DNA of 8,461 bases from Bacillota bacterium. Its GTDB lineage: Bacteria > Bacillota > DTU065. Positions within the stretch are counted from its first letter, which is position 1, and each line of letters starts with the position of its first letter. Under the pieces are notes generated by a model. It worked only from the letters and a program-made list of their open reading frames with translations. It was not told the origin of the DNA and ran no database searches. The translations under genes and the position numbers were made by a program. Where the stretch lies: the NCBI GenBank assembly GCA_012842235.1, contig DUTE01000045.1, forward strand, positions 1 through 8,461. Reading direction: 5' to 3'. Shown piece after piece: positions 1-7,058 of the stretch.

Positions 1-378
1 GCAGACTATAGTTTTATAGCAGAGTATTGGTACACCTATACTGTGTCCCCCACCTAAAACAAGTGAAACTACCGGTTTAGAAAGGCTAGTGATCATCTCC
101 GCAATAGCAAGCCCTGCCTCTATGTCTCCTCCTACTGTATTAAGAACCATTAGAACCCCTTTTACATCAGGACTCTGCTCAATTGCTACTAACTGTGGAA
201 TAACATGTTCATATTTAGTAGCTTTATTTTTTGGTGGTAACATAAGATGGCCTTCAATCTGCCCAACTATTGTCATACAAAAAATCTCTGGTGGCTTAAG
301 TGGTGGTAGCTGAGGTTGACCAAACTGTTTAATAGCTGTTAAGGGCTGATTTTCCAAAATGAATCCCTCCTCAGCCAT
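1..378 (-). CDS. tepA: ClpP-class serine protease, TepA/YmfB family (N-terminal part, cut by window edge)
   Basis: The reading frame is open from 378 to the left edge and encodes the N-terminal part of a ClpP-fold peptidase of the TepA (YmfB) family. Seen directly: a proline-rich N-terminus ([11 protein letters not shown]), then [13 protein letters not shown], a [14 protein letters not shown] helix, the [18 protein letters not shown] segment and GGGHSIGVP, whose Ser (about residue 106 from the TTG start) is the expected nucleophile. The His and Asp of the triad lie beyond the window. An ATG at 376-378 has only a weak site upstream. A TTG at 355-357 sits 7 bases after GGAGGG and is the more likely start, giving 119 codons here. 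B. subtilis has tepA in the same place, after the dap operon and an RNase J gene. That name came from a proposed role in protein export, which I regard as unproven. The family assignment is secure; the substrate is unknown. Confidence 0.88.
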   Translation of the reverse strand, partial: MAEEGFILENQPLTAIKQFGQPQLPPLKPPEIFCMTIVGQIEGHLMLPPKNKATKYEHVIPQLVAIEQSPDVKGVLMVLNTVGGDIEAGLAIAEMITSLSKPVVSLVLGGGHSIGVPILCYKTIVC

Positions 379-400
379 ATTTTGTCCTAAAAAACTATAA

Positions 401-430
401 TTAATAAAGGGCGAGGTTATTAACCTCGCC
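401..430 (-). terminator. Hairpin terminator after the RNase J gene
   Basis: GGCGAGGTT pairs with AACCTCGCC (410-430) across a 3-base loop. The hairpin begins 2 bases after the RNase J stop codon. On the minus strand it is followed by CCTTTATTAATTATAG and then a T6 run further on, so the U-tract is imperfect and termination may be partial. Partial read-through would suit tepA, because I see no convincing promoter in the short gap before it. Confidence 0.65.
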
Positions 431-432
431 TT

Positions 433-2124
433 TTATACTTCCATTATTATTGGTAAAATCATCGGACGACGCTTGGTCTTTTCATAAAGAAAGCGATAGA
501 GTACATCACGGATATTATTCTTTAATGCTCCCCATTCGGTTATATTTTCTGTACGACAATATTCAAGGGTATCTCGTACTTTCTCTGTTGCTTCGTCAAT
601 AAGATCTTCTGATTCTCTTACATAGACAAAACCACGAGTAATGATATCTGGTCCTGCTGCTATTGAACGATCGGCTTTGTTCATAGTCACAACAACGATC
701 AAAATACCATCTTCAGACAATTGGCGGCGATCTCTTAGCACAATATTACCTACATCACCTACACCAAGTCCATCTACAAAAACTATTCCTGAAGGAACCC
801 TATTACCCTTTCTTGGGCCTTTAGAGGTAAATTCTAAAACATCGCCTATCTCTGTAATAAAGATATTCTTCTCAGGAATTCCAGCACTCATAGCTAACTG
901 TTTGTGTTTGACAAGCATTCTATATTCGCCATGAACAGGCATAAAATACTTTGGACGAACTAAGTTTAACATGAGTTTTAATTCTTCCTGGCTAGCGTGG
1001 CCAGATACATGTATCCCAGAAAACTTCTCATAGATAACATCAGCACCAAGTTTAAACAAATTATCTATTGTTCTGCCAACAAATTTTTCGTTACCTGGAA
1101 TAGGCGAAGCAGAAATAATGACTGTATCACCTGGTTGAATTGACAGTTTTCTGTGATCAGATTTAGACATCCGTGTAAGAGCACTCATTGGCTCTCCTTG
1201 GCTACCTGTAGTTAAGATTGTAACCTGGCTATCCTGATAGCGATCAAGTTCATCGATGTCAATCTGCATACCATCTGGGATTCTCATATAACCTAATTCT
1301 TTAGCAATATTGATTACATTAACCATGCTACGACCGGTTACTGCAATCTTTCGCCCTGATTTGTAAGAAGCATCAATAACTTGCTGAATGCGATGAATAT
1401 TAGAAGCAAACGTTGCTACAATTATCCGCCCTTTTACTTGTGAGAAAACCTCATCAAAGGTTTTGCCAACTTCTTTTTCTGAAAGTGTATAGCCTGGTCG
1501 CTCAGCATTTGTGCTATCAGAAAGAAGTAACAATACACCTTTTTGACCGAGCTCAGAAAGCTTGTAAAAATCTATCACCTGGCCATCAATGGGGGTTTGA
1601 TCAATCTTAAAGTCTGAAGTATGAACTACTGTTCCTAAAGGCGTATCAATTGCTAAGATAACTGTGTCAGTAATACTATGGCTACTACGAATAATATCAA
1701 CACTAAAAGCACCTAGTTCTAACCGATCCCCCGCTTTAATACAGCGAAGGTCACTTCCTCTTAAAAGATGATGTTCTTTTAATTTAACTTCAACTAATCC
1801 AAGTGTCAGACGAGTAGCATATATTGGAGCTTGAATTTTTCTAAGAATATAGGGCAAGCCCCCTATATGGTCTTCATGTCCGTGAGTAAGAATTATGCCG
1901 CGAATCTTCTCCTTGTTATCCTCAAGATAAGTGATATCTGGGATTACCGAATCAATTCCTAGCATATCTTCCTCTGGGAACATAAGACCAGCATCAACAA
2001 TGATAATATCTTCATCGTTGTAATTAAACACGTACATATTTTTGCCGATCTCGCCTACTCCTCCAAGAGGAATGACGCTTAATTTTCCAGGATTTTTTTT
2101 GGAACGACGATTAATATTTACCAC
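433..2124 (-). CDS. rnj: Ribonuclease J (metallo-beta-lactamase / beta-CASP RNase)
   Basis: A 563-residue protein of the usual RNase J length (about 555). RNase J acts in the cytoplasm in mRNA decay and rRNA maturation, with 5'-to-3' exonuclease and endonuclease activities known for the family. Seen: an N-terminal beta-lactamase core starting IPLGGVGEIGKNMYVF, the zinc motif HGHEDHIGG (residues 81-89), further metal-ligand candidates in SSHSITD (His149) and HTSDFKID (Asp171), beta-CASP motifs SGHAS and PVHGEYRML, and a C-terminal domain ending in ILPIIMEV. The position beside dapA and tepA matches B. subtilis rnjB (ymfA), but a lone clostridial RNase J would look the same, so I do not choose between A and B. 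It has its own promoter and is separated from dapA by a terminator. The start is odd: the GTG at 2122-2124 overlaps the GGAGG motif, and an in-frame stop lies just upstream at 2152-2154. Confidence 0.95.
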   Translation of the reverse strand: MVNINRRSKKNPGKLSVIPLGGVGEIGKNMYVFNYNDEDIIIVDAGLMFPEEDMLGIDSVIPDITYLEDNKEKIRGIILTHGHEDHIGGLPYILRKIQAPIYATRLTLGLVEVKLKEHHLLRGSDLRCIKAGDRLELGAFSVDIIRSSHSITDTVILAIDTPLGTVVHTSDFKIDQTPIDGQVIDFYKLSELGQKGVLLLLSDSTNAERPGYTLSEKEVGKTFDEVFSQVKGRIIVATFASNIHRIQQVIDASYKSGRKIAVTGRSMVNVINIAKELGYMRIPDGMQIDIDELDRYQDSQVTILTTGSQGEPMSALTRMSKSDHRKLSIQPGDTVIISASPIPGNEKFVGRTIDNLFKLGADVIYEKFSGIHVSGHASQEELKLMLNLVRPKYFMPVHGEYRMLVKHKQLAMSAGIPEKNIFITEIGDVLEFTSKGPRKGNRVPSGIVFVDGLGVGDVGNIVLRDRRQLSEDGILIVVVTMNKADRSIAAGPDIITRGFVYVRESEDLIDEATEKVRDTLEYCRTENITEWGALKNNIRDVLYRFLYEKTKRRPMILPIIMEV

Positions 2125-2128
2125 CTCC
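2122..2128 (-). promoter_or_regulatory. Ribosome binding site of RNase J overlapping its annotated start
   Basis: The only strong Shine-Dalgarno, GGAGGTG, spans 2122-2128 and itself contains the GTG start. No in-frame ATG, GTG or TTG lies between it and the upstream stop at 2152-2154. An ATT codon at 2113-2115 sits 8 bases past GGAGG, which is ideal spacing but a rare start codon. The motif GGAGGU also lies in the loop of a possible UUACC/GGUAA hairpin. Confidence 0.55.
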
Positions 2129-2219
2129 GGTAATTTCCCGGTAAAAGCTTGCTAACGTCCCGCAAACTAAACACAGGTTTATGTAGAACACTAGAACTCC
2201 GCTCCATGTACTCTAACCA

Positions 2220-2248
2220 ATTATACTCTAAATAGTTCAACTCGGCAA
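2220..2248 (-). promoter_or_regulatory. Sigma-A type promoter for the RNase J gene
   Basis: TTGCCG (2243-2248), a 17-base spacer and a perfect TATAAT (2220-2225) read leftward. The expected transcript start is near 2213, giving a leader of about 90 bases. The -35 box matches 4 of 6 consensus bases; the -10 matches 6 of 6. Confidence 0.72.
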
Positions 2249-2381
2249 CTTAATATTTACAAGACTAAAGAAATACCTAATAAAATTTAATTAAAAACTT
2301 ATTGCAACCCCCCCCAATGTTTACCAAAGTTAGCAGGGTAGCATTCAGTCAGACAAATTCATTAGCCTCTTATGTACTATT

Positions 2382-2427
2382 TTGAGAAAAAGCCCACTGA
2401 TAGTTAGGAAATCCAACTACTTCTCAA
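2382..2427 (-). other. Folded element in the dapA-RNase J gap
   Basis: TTGAGAA (2421-2427) pairs with TTCTCAA (2382-2388), and inside it TAGTTGG (2413-2419) pairs with CTAACTA (2401-2407), including one G-U pair. Together this is a 14-bp interrupted hairpin with a T5 stretch near its 3' arm. It lies between the dapA terminator and the RNase J promoter. It could be a second terminator, a processing stem or a small RNA. I see no coding potential and recognise no RNA family. The rest of this 365-base gap holds a C8 tract (2308-2315) and the RNase J promoter. Confidence 0.4.
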
Positions 2428-2443
2428 TTTAGCACTTTTTTCT

Positions 2444-2479
2444 AGAGAAAAGAGTAAAGCAGCCAGATATCTGGCTGCT
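2444..2479 (-). terminator. Terminator of the dap/dpa operon
   Basis: A perfect 22-base palindrome (2458-2479; arms AGCAGCCAGAT and ATCTGGCTGCT) starts 10 bases after the dapA stop codon. On the minus strand it is followed by TTACTCTTTTCTCT, which is T-rich but interrupted. The plus-strand flank is also T-rich, so it could work in both directions. It marks the end of the operon before RNase J. Confidence 0.75.
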
Positions 2480-2489
2480 ATTATTATTT

Positions 2490-3353
2490 TTATTTAATAT
2501 TTGCCACAAGTTTTTCAAGGAATTCTTTTTCCTTGGCATTTGGTGGTGTTAATGGCAATCTATATACTAGATTATCAATAATTCCAAGATGATATAGTAG
2601 ATATTTTACAGGTATTGGATTACTTGTAATAAACAAACCTTCAAAAATAGGAAGTAACTCTCTATGAAGCTTAGCTGCTCTTTCTACATTACCACTTTCA
2701 AAGAAATTTAGCATCCGCTGCATACTAGAGCCAACTATGTGTGAAGCAACACTAATTACCCCATACCCACCAACTGCACACATTGGTAGTGTTAAGGCAT
2801 CATCCCCAGAATATATTCGTAACCGAGGGCAACTTGAAACTATTCTTGCTGCTTGCCCTAGGTCTCCTCCTGCTTCTTTTACCCCTACAATATTGGGCAA
2901 CTCGGCTAATCTCTCGACTGTTTCAACTTCTAAGTTTTTTCCGGTTCTACCAGGTACATTGTAGAGAATACATGGTTTATCTACTTCTTTAGCAATCGAA
3001 GCAAAATGAAGATAAAGACCTTCTTGTGTAGGTTTGTTATAATATGGGACTACAAGAAGTAAACCATCAGCTATTTTTGCAGCTTCTTTCGAAAATTCTA
3101 TACTTGAAACCGTATCATTACTTGACGAACCTGCAATGACAGGTACATCTACCGTATCTTTTATCTCAGAAAAAAGCTGTAGTTTTTCCTCACTTGTAAG
3201 TGTTGGGGCTTCGCCAGTAGTACCTGATACAACTAGAGCATCACTACCATTGGCTACTAGATATTTGGCTAATTTCTTAGCTCCTTCGTAATCAACTGAA
3301 CCATCTTCGTTAAAAGGTGTAACCATGGCTGTTAAGATACGGCCAAAGTCCAT
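2490..3353 (-). CDS. dapA: 4-hydroxy-tetrahydrodipicolinate synthase
   Basis: A 287-residue TIM-barrel aldolase, close to the family's usual 290. It condenses aspartate semialdehyde with pyruvate to form 4-hydroxy-tetrahydrodipicolinate, the branch-point compound of lysine, diaminopimelate and dipicolinate synthesis. Seen: GTTGEAPTL with Thr45 and Thr46, a Tyr pair at 104-105, YNVPGRTG with Tyr131 and Arg136, and VGVKEAGGD with the Schiff-base Lys159. These are all the key active-site residues known for DapA. The ATG at 3353 follows AGGAGG with 8-base spacing, and the Shine-Dalgarno begins at the dapG stop (gap 14 bases), so the two genes should be cotranscribed. It is the last gene before the operon terminator. 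Its product feeds both DapB and DpaA/DpaB, encoded upstream. Confidence 0.97.
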   Translation of the reverse strand: MDFGRILTAMVTPFNEDGSVDYEGAKKLAKYLVANGSDALVVSGTTGEAPTLTSEEKLQLFSEIKDTVDVPVIAGSSSNDTVSSIEFSKEAAKIADGLLLVVPYYNKPTQEGLYLHFASIAKEVDKPCILYNVPGRTGKNLEVETVERLAELPNIVGVKEAGGDLGQAARIVSSCPRLRIYSGDDALTLPMCAVGGYGVISVASHIVGSSMQRMLNFFESGNVERAAKLHRELLPIFEGLFITSNPIPVKYLLYHLGIIDNLVYRLPLTPPNAKEKEFLEKLVANIK

Positions 3354-3367
3354 CTAAAACGCCTCCT

Positions 3368-4528
3368 TCAACCAAGCAAGAAAGCATCATGCAATGCCTC
3401 CACTGCTTTTTTTAGCTCATCTTCTTTAACAAGACAAGAGATACTAGTGTGAGAGTCTGCTGTTCTTATAATATTAATTCCTTTTTGAGACAAGGCTTGA
3501 ACAACTCTAGCCATAACTCCAGGGATTCCTCGCATAGCTGCACCAATTACAGACACCTTACCAAAACCTGAGGTGATTAAAGCATCGGGCAATACATAAG
3601 CTACCTTTTCTTTCTCAGTAGCCTCAATAGTAAAAGAGATCGACTCTAAAGAAACATTAATAAGGTCAACACTGACACCCGCTTTTGCCACTTTCTGAAA
3701 AACACTTGCTACATCAGGGTTTTTTACCTCTACGAGACAACGAGATGGTATTGCAGCTACACTACTTACAACCTGCTTTTGCCGGAGATTATTGCCTCCA
3801 AAACTAGAAGATATTAAAGTACCTAAGCTCTCTTTAGTTGTGGAGCGGATACGAATAGGAATACGTGCCTCTTCTAATATTTCTACAGCTTTGGGATGGA
3901 TGACTTTAGCACCTAGATGTGCCATCTCTAGAACTTCTTCGTAAGTTAGAAAAGGTAAAATTTTAGCATTATTGTTCATAGCCGGATCAGTTGTAAGTAC
4001 ACCCTCTACATCAGTAAAGATCTGCACCTCATCAGCAGAGAGAGCTTTAGCTAAAACAGCCGCTGTAGTATCACTACCACCTCTGCCAAGTGTCGTGAAA
4101 TCCCCTTCAAAATCACCTTGAAAACCGGTTATAACAGGGATGATACCATCCTCTAATAGCTTTTTTATAGGTCTGATATCTACCCCTGTAACAGTTGCAT
4201 TACTATATTTGCCATCTGTAGCGATCCCTGCTTGAGCTCCTGTAAGAGCTTTTGCACTACGACCTTTGTTACGAATTGCCTGTGCCATAACTACAGCTGA
4301 GATGATTTCGCCACACGACATTATTAGATCCATATCTCTTAAAGAAACCTCGCCACCTTCTTGTGATACAAGATCCTTTAGAGTGTCGGTGGCATAAGGA
4401 GCTCCTTTTCTACCCATAGCAGATACAACAACTATAGGTGGTACAGAAGCATTAAGAATATGGTTAACAGCAGCTCGACGACTTTTTCCGTCGCCTACTG
4501 AGGTCCCACCAAATTTCATCACCAACAT
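3368..4528 (-). CDS. dapG: Aspartate kinase (DapG/LysC type) with two ACT domains
   Basis: A 386-residue aspartokinase that phosphorylates aspartate, the first step of the pathway. Seen: KFGGTSVGD (residues 5-13), FTTLGRGGSDTTA (144-156), TDVEGVLTTDP (172-182) and HPKAVEILE, the standard kinase-domain landmarks. Two ACT-type regulatory regions follow, at about 263-313 and 325-386, with GIPGVMARVVQAL and INIIRTADSHTSISCLV. The length and operon position match B. subtilis DapG, the diaminopimelate-sensitive isozyme, but effector specificity cannot be read from the sequence. The ATG at 4528 is preceded by GAGG at the unusually long spacing of 12 bases. That motif lies in the loop of a 9-bp hairpin spanning the asd stop. 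A second in-frame ATG at 4519 is an alternative start. Confidence 0.95.
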   Translation of the reverse strand: MLVMKFGGTSVGDGKSRRAAVNHILNASVPPIVVVSAMGRKGAPYATDTLKDLVSQEGGEVSLRDMDLIMSCGEIISAVVMAQAIRNKGRSAKALTGAQAGIATDGKYSNATVTGVDIRPIKKLLEDGIIPVITGFQGDFEGDFTTLGRGGSDTTAAVLAKALSADEVQIFTDVEGVLTTDPAMNNNAKILPFLTYEEVLEMAHLGAKVIHPKAVEILEEARIPIRIRSTTKESLGTLISSSFGGNNLRQKQVVSSVAAIPSRCLVEVKNPDVASVFQKVAKAGVSVDLINVSLESISFTIEATEKEKVAYVLPDALITSGFGKVSVIGAAMRGIPGVMARVVQALSQKGINIIRTADSHTSISCLVKEDELKKAVEALHDAFLLG

Positions 4529-4530
4529 AC

Positions 4531-4558
4531 TTTGCTTTCACCTCAATCAGAAAGCAAA
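4531..4558 (-). promoter_or_regulatory. Hairpin at the asd-dapG junction enclosing the asd stop and dapG Shine-Dalgarno
   Basis: TTTGCTTTC (4550-4558, last codons of asd) pairs perfectly over 9 bp with GAAAGCAAA (4531-4539). The 10-base loop holds the asd TGA stop and the GAGGT ribosome binding motif. The stem ends 2 bases before the dapG ATG. Ribosomes finishing asd would melt it, which suggests translational coupling. Confidence 0.5.
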
Positions 4559-5556
4559 CGCTCACCAATCTGCACCGCATTTAATGCTGCTCCTTTGCGG
4601 ATCTGATCGCCTACAACCCAGAGGTTTAATCCCCTTTCATTGACTAAATCACGTCTAATTCTGCCAACATAAACTTCATCTTTCTTCTCTATATCAATCG
4701 GCATAGGATAAAGCTGATTCTCGGGGTCATCTAAAACAACAACACCTTCTGCTTTAGATAGTACGTCTCTAATCTCATCTAGAGAAAAGTCTTTGTTTAG
4801 TTCAACATAGATCGATTCAGAGTGGCATCTTACAACTGGGACTCTAACAGTCGTAGCTGTTACACCAAGCTCAGGACGGTGCAGCATCTTCTGCGTTTCT
4901 TTCACCATTTTCCATTCTTCTTTAGTATAGCCATCCGCATCAAAGACATCAATCTGAGGAATCAGGTTATAGGCTATAGGATAATGTTTTGGCAATGAAG
5001 CAACAGGTAAAACTTCTGCTTTAGCATTCGGATTTTTTACTTGTGTAACTAACTCTTCCACGCCTTTTACTCCCGCCCCAGAAACAGCCTGATAGGTTGA
5101 GACAATTATTCGCGAAAGGCCAAAATGCTTTTCTAAAGGAGCTAATGCTACAAGCATGATGATAGTAGAACAATTGGGATTGGCAATGATACCAGAATGC
5201 CACTTAAGATCTTCTGGGTTAACTTCTGGTACTACAAGAGGAACATCAGGATCCATTCTAAATGCTGAGGTGTTATCTATGACCACGGCTCCTCTTTTTA
5301 CAGCTTCCCGAGCCATTTCTTTGGAGACACTGCCGCCTGCACAGAAGAAAGCAATATCTACTCCTTCAAATGCATCTGGTGTCGCCTCTTGGACAATAAA
5401 TTCTTGATCTTTTACCTTTAGTTTTTTTCCAGCTGATCTCTTAGAAGCTAAGGCTACTATCTCCGAATACGGAAAATCTCTCTCCAGAAGAAGACTTAAG
5501 ATCTCTTCGCCTACAGCTCCTGTAGCACCTAACACAGCCACTTTGACCTTTTTCAT
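4543..5556 (-). CDS. asd: Aspartate-semialdehyde dehydrogenase
   Basis: A 337-residue NADPH-dependent enzyme that reduces aspartyl phosphate to aspartate semialdehyde. Seen: an N-terminal Rossmann motif VLGATGAVGEEIL (residues 8-20), a phosphate-binding region around NTSAFRMD (95-102), the catalytic Cys129 in ANPNCSTI, QAVSGAGVKG (156-165) and His245 in RCHSESIYVEL, the expected acid/base histidine. The length fits the family (about 330-350). The ATG at 5556 follows AGGAGG with 6-base spacing. The gap to dpaB is 24 bases, and dapG follows after 14. Being placed between the dipicolinate genes and dapG/dapA, it would be transcribed from both the lysine-controlled operon promoter and any sporulation promoter before dpaA. 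Confidence 0.97.
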   Translation of the reverse strand: MKKVKVAVLGATGAVGEEILSLLLERDFPYSEIVALASKRSAGKKLKVKDQEFIVQEATPDAFEGVDIAFFCAGGSVSKEMAREAVKRGAVVIDNTSAFRMDPDVPLVVPEVNPEDLKWHSGIIANPNCSTIIMLVALAPLEKHFGLSRIIVSTYQAVSGAGVKGVEELVTQVKNPNAKAEVLPVASLPKHYPIAYNLIPQIDVFDADGYTKEEWKMVKETQKMLHRPELGVTATTVRVPVVRCHSESIYVELNKDFSLDEIRDVLSKAEGVVVLDDPENQLYPMPIDIEKKDEVYVGRIRRDLVNERGLNLWVVGDQIRKGAALNAVQIGERLLSD

Positions 5557-5580
5557 TCTTATCCTCCTAACTGTAGTCTT

Positions 5581-6162
5581 TCAATATATTAATGGTTGGA
5601 TTTGCCTGCCTTTAAGAGCCTCTAAAACTGCGTCGGCAAGAAGTGATGCTTTAGCAACTAAACTGCGAGGTTTATTCAGGGGATCATCTTGGTTGAAAGG
5701 AATAAAATAAATACCTTTTGTTCTCAGAAGCTTACCTAAATTTTCTGCATTAATCCCCAAAGCATCATTAGTAGAGATACCTAAAAGAACAGGCTTATCA
5801 TTCCTAAGGGTAGCCTTTGCTGCCATTAAAACAGGTGTATCTGTTACTCCAGAAGCAAGTTTAGCCATGCTTGAGCCTGTAAGAGGAGCTATAACCATAA
5901 TATCTAAGGGGGTTTTAGGCCCATATGGTTCTGCCCCACTTATATTAGTAATGAGATTTCCATTGGAAATCTCTTTTAATTTTTCACGCCACAGATCACC
6001 TAGACCAAAACGGGTGTTAGTATTAAAAAGAATTGGACTAGCAAAGGCATGTATTTCAGCACCTTCGTCTTTTATTTTTTTAATAGCATCTAAGAAGGGA
6101 GTTAAAGAACAGTAAGAGCCTGTTACGCCCCAGCCAATCTTTAGGCCAGAATACTTCAACAT
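5581..6162 (-). CDS. dpaB: Dipicolinate synthase subunit B (flavoprotein-like)
   Basis: A 193-residue protein, close to B. subtilis SpoVFB (200). With DpaA it makes dipicolinic acid in the mother cell; the product is moved into the forespore core and chelates calcium. Seen: a flavoprotein-type fold starting LKIGWGVTGSYCSL (GVTGS at 12-16), FASPILFNTNTRFG, and APLTGSSMAKLASGVTDTPVLMAAKATLR (about 92-120), the flavodoxin-like decarboxylase-family signature, followed by GISTNDALG. The ATG at 6162 follows an AGGAGAG site. The gap to dpaA is 20 bases, so the two subunits are probably made together. These genes are a strong marker of an endospore former. Confidence 0.95.
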   Translation of the reverse strand: MLKYSGLKIGWGVTGSYCSLTPFLDAIKKIKDEGAEIHAFASPILFNTNTRFGLGDLWREKLKEISNGNLITNISGAEPYGPKTPLDIMVIAPLTGSSMAKLASGVTDTPVLMAAKATLRNDKPVLLGISTNDALGINAENLGKLLRTKGIYFIPFNQDDPLNKPRSLVAKASLLADAVLEALKGRQIQPLIY

Positions 6163-6182
6163 TATTCTCTCCTCTGCTCCGG

Positions 6183-7007
6183 CTAATCCCTTGGAAATAT
6201 ATTTTCAATAAGTTCAGGTACTATTTGTGTTAAATAGATTCCTGCCTCTTTAGGTGCGTATTTTCCTGGAATCCCAGGAAGAACTAGGTACTCAATATCG
6301 TTATCTAGATCGTCGTCTACAAGCCCTGAAGTTGATGCTAACTCAACATAGAGAGAGACCTTGTTGTTTGTTAAAAACTCATGATCGATTATTGCTACAG
6401 GTATTGTATTTATCAAAATAGGATACTCCCCAAAAGTGCAACCAAACCTAGTTGCTGGTATAAGCAAAGCTTTTGCTCTTGCGACCTCTTCTTTGTTTTT
6501 TGTTACAAGCAAAACATTAGCACCAAGCATTTTCAGTCGTATAGCAAGTGTTAGAGCTACCCGGCCTGCACCAGTAATAAGCACTCTAGCACCATAAATA
6601 GTTGTTTCCAGTTTTTGCATCAAAGTACTAATAGTGCCTTCAGCAGTAGGTATAGCATTAAGCCAAGCTAATTCGTTAAGTTGTCCCAATTCGACAAGTC
6701 TAACACCAAAACGATTTGCTTGGTCTTTAATTTTTTGGTTAGCCGCTCCTATTAAAACAGTAGATCCTTGGGACATATATCCTATAGCCTCAATCAAAGA
6801 AAGGCTTATACTTTCCCTTATTAGACCTTCTTGATCTGTTCCACTAACTGGAGCTATAAATACTTGGCCTAATCTTATCTCGCCTTTTTTTCGAATTAGA
6901 TCATCTGCATTATTAATAGTGACAATCTCATAAGTTTTCGAAAGTTGTTCTTTCAAGATCTCTTCTCTTTTTCCTCCACCTAAAAAGACAACCTTGACCA
7001 CATTCAT
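6183..7007 (-). CDS. dpaA: Dipicolinate synthase subunit A
   Basis: Up to 274 residues, slightly shorter than B. subtilis SpoVFA (about 297). It is the NAD(P)-binding partner of DpaB in dipicolinate synthesis. Seen: an N-terminal domain starting VKVVFLGGGKR, the conserved NAIPTAEGTI stretch (118-127), then a Rossmann nucleotide fold with VLITGAGRVALTLAIRLKMLGANV (142-165) and a later NTIP motif. The ATG at 7007 is only 2 bases after GGAGG. A GTG at 6999-7001 sits 8 bases after it and is the better start (272 residues, M-V-K-V-V-F). The Shine-Dalgarno is partly inside a 10-bp hairpin, and a sigma-K promoter match lies just upstream, so expression is probably sporulation-specific even though the gene follows dapB in the operon. 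Confidence 0.94.
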   Translation of the reverse strand: MNVVKVVFLGGGKREEILKEQLSKTYEIVTINNADDLIRKKGEIRLGQVFIAPVSGTDQEGLIRESISLSLIEAIGYMSQGSTVLIGAANQKIKDQANRFGVRLVELGQLNELAWLNAIPTAEGTISTLMQKLETTIYGARVLITGAGRVALTLAIRLKMLGANVLLVTKNKEEVARAKALLIPATRFGCTFGEYPILINTIPVAIIDHEFLTNNKVSLYVELASTSGLVDDDLDNDIEYLVLPGIPGKYAPKEAGIYLTQIVPELIENIFPRD

Positions 7008-7012
7008 TTCCT

Positions 7013-7050
7013 CCTTTGCCGGAGCAACAATATCATATGTCCAGCAAAGG
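7013..7050 (-). promoter_or_regulatory. Hairpin masking the dpaA ribosome binding site
   Basis: CCTTTGCTGG (7041-7050) can pair with CCGGCAAAGG (7013-7022) over 10 bp with one G-U pair and an 18-base loop. The 3' arm contains the AAAGG part of the dpaA Shine-Dalgarno AAAGGAGG. No T-run follows, so it is not a terminator. It can form only in transcripts that start upstream, that is, from the dapB promoter. Confidence 0.6.
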
Positions 7051-7058
7051 CTTAAAGT
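7031..7058 (-). promoter_or_regulatory. Candidate sigma-K (mother-cell) promoter before dpaA
   Basis: AC (7057-7058, overlapping the dapB stop), a 17-base spacer and CATATGATA (7031-7039) match the known sigma-K consensus AC-N16/17-CATANNNTA at every fixed position. The expected start is near 7023-7025, giving a leader of about 20 bases that still includes the whole Shine-Dalgarno. B. subtilis spoVFA is transcribed by sigma-K, which supports the call. Confidence 0.65.

Noticed and set aside
89..934. Open frames on the plus strand (89-313 and 641-934) opposite tepA and RNase J
   Set aside because: They lie antisense to clearly conserved genes, have no credible ribosome sites and match no family.
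2343..2360. A five-codon minus-strand frame (ATG AAT TTG TCT GAC TGA) after an AGAGG motif, possibly a leader peptide
   Set aside because: It has no regulatory codon pattern and no nearby attenuator for RNase J, so chance is the simplest explanation.
2737..2992. Two overlapping plus-strand frames opposite dapA
   Set aside because: They overlap each other and a fully conserved dapA with all catalytic residues in place; they are shadow frames.
5021..5407. Frames on both strands inside asd (5021-5203 minus, 5156-5407 plus)
   Set aside because: Asd is intact across this stretch, and the alternative frames show no domain or ribosome site.
7013..7050. The dapB-dpaA hairpin read as an intrinsic terminator
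   Set aside because: No T-run follows the 3' arm on the minus strand; the sequence goes straight into the Shine-Dalgarno and start.
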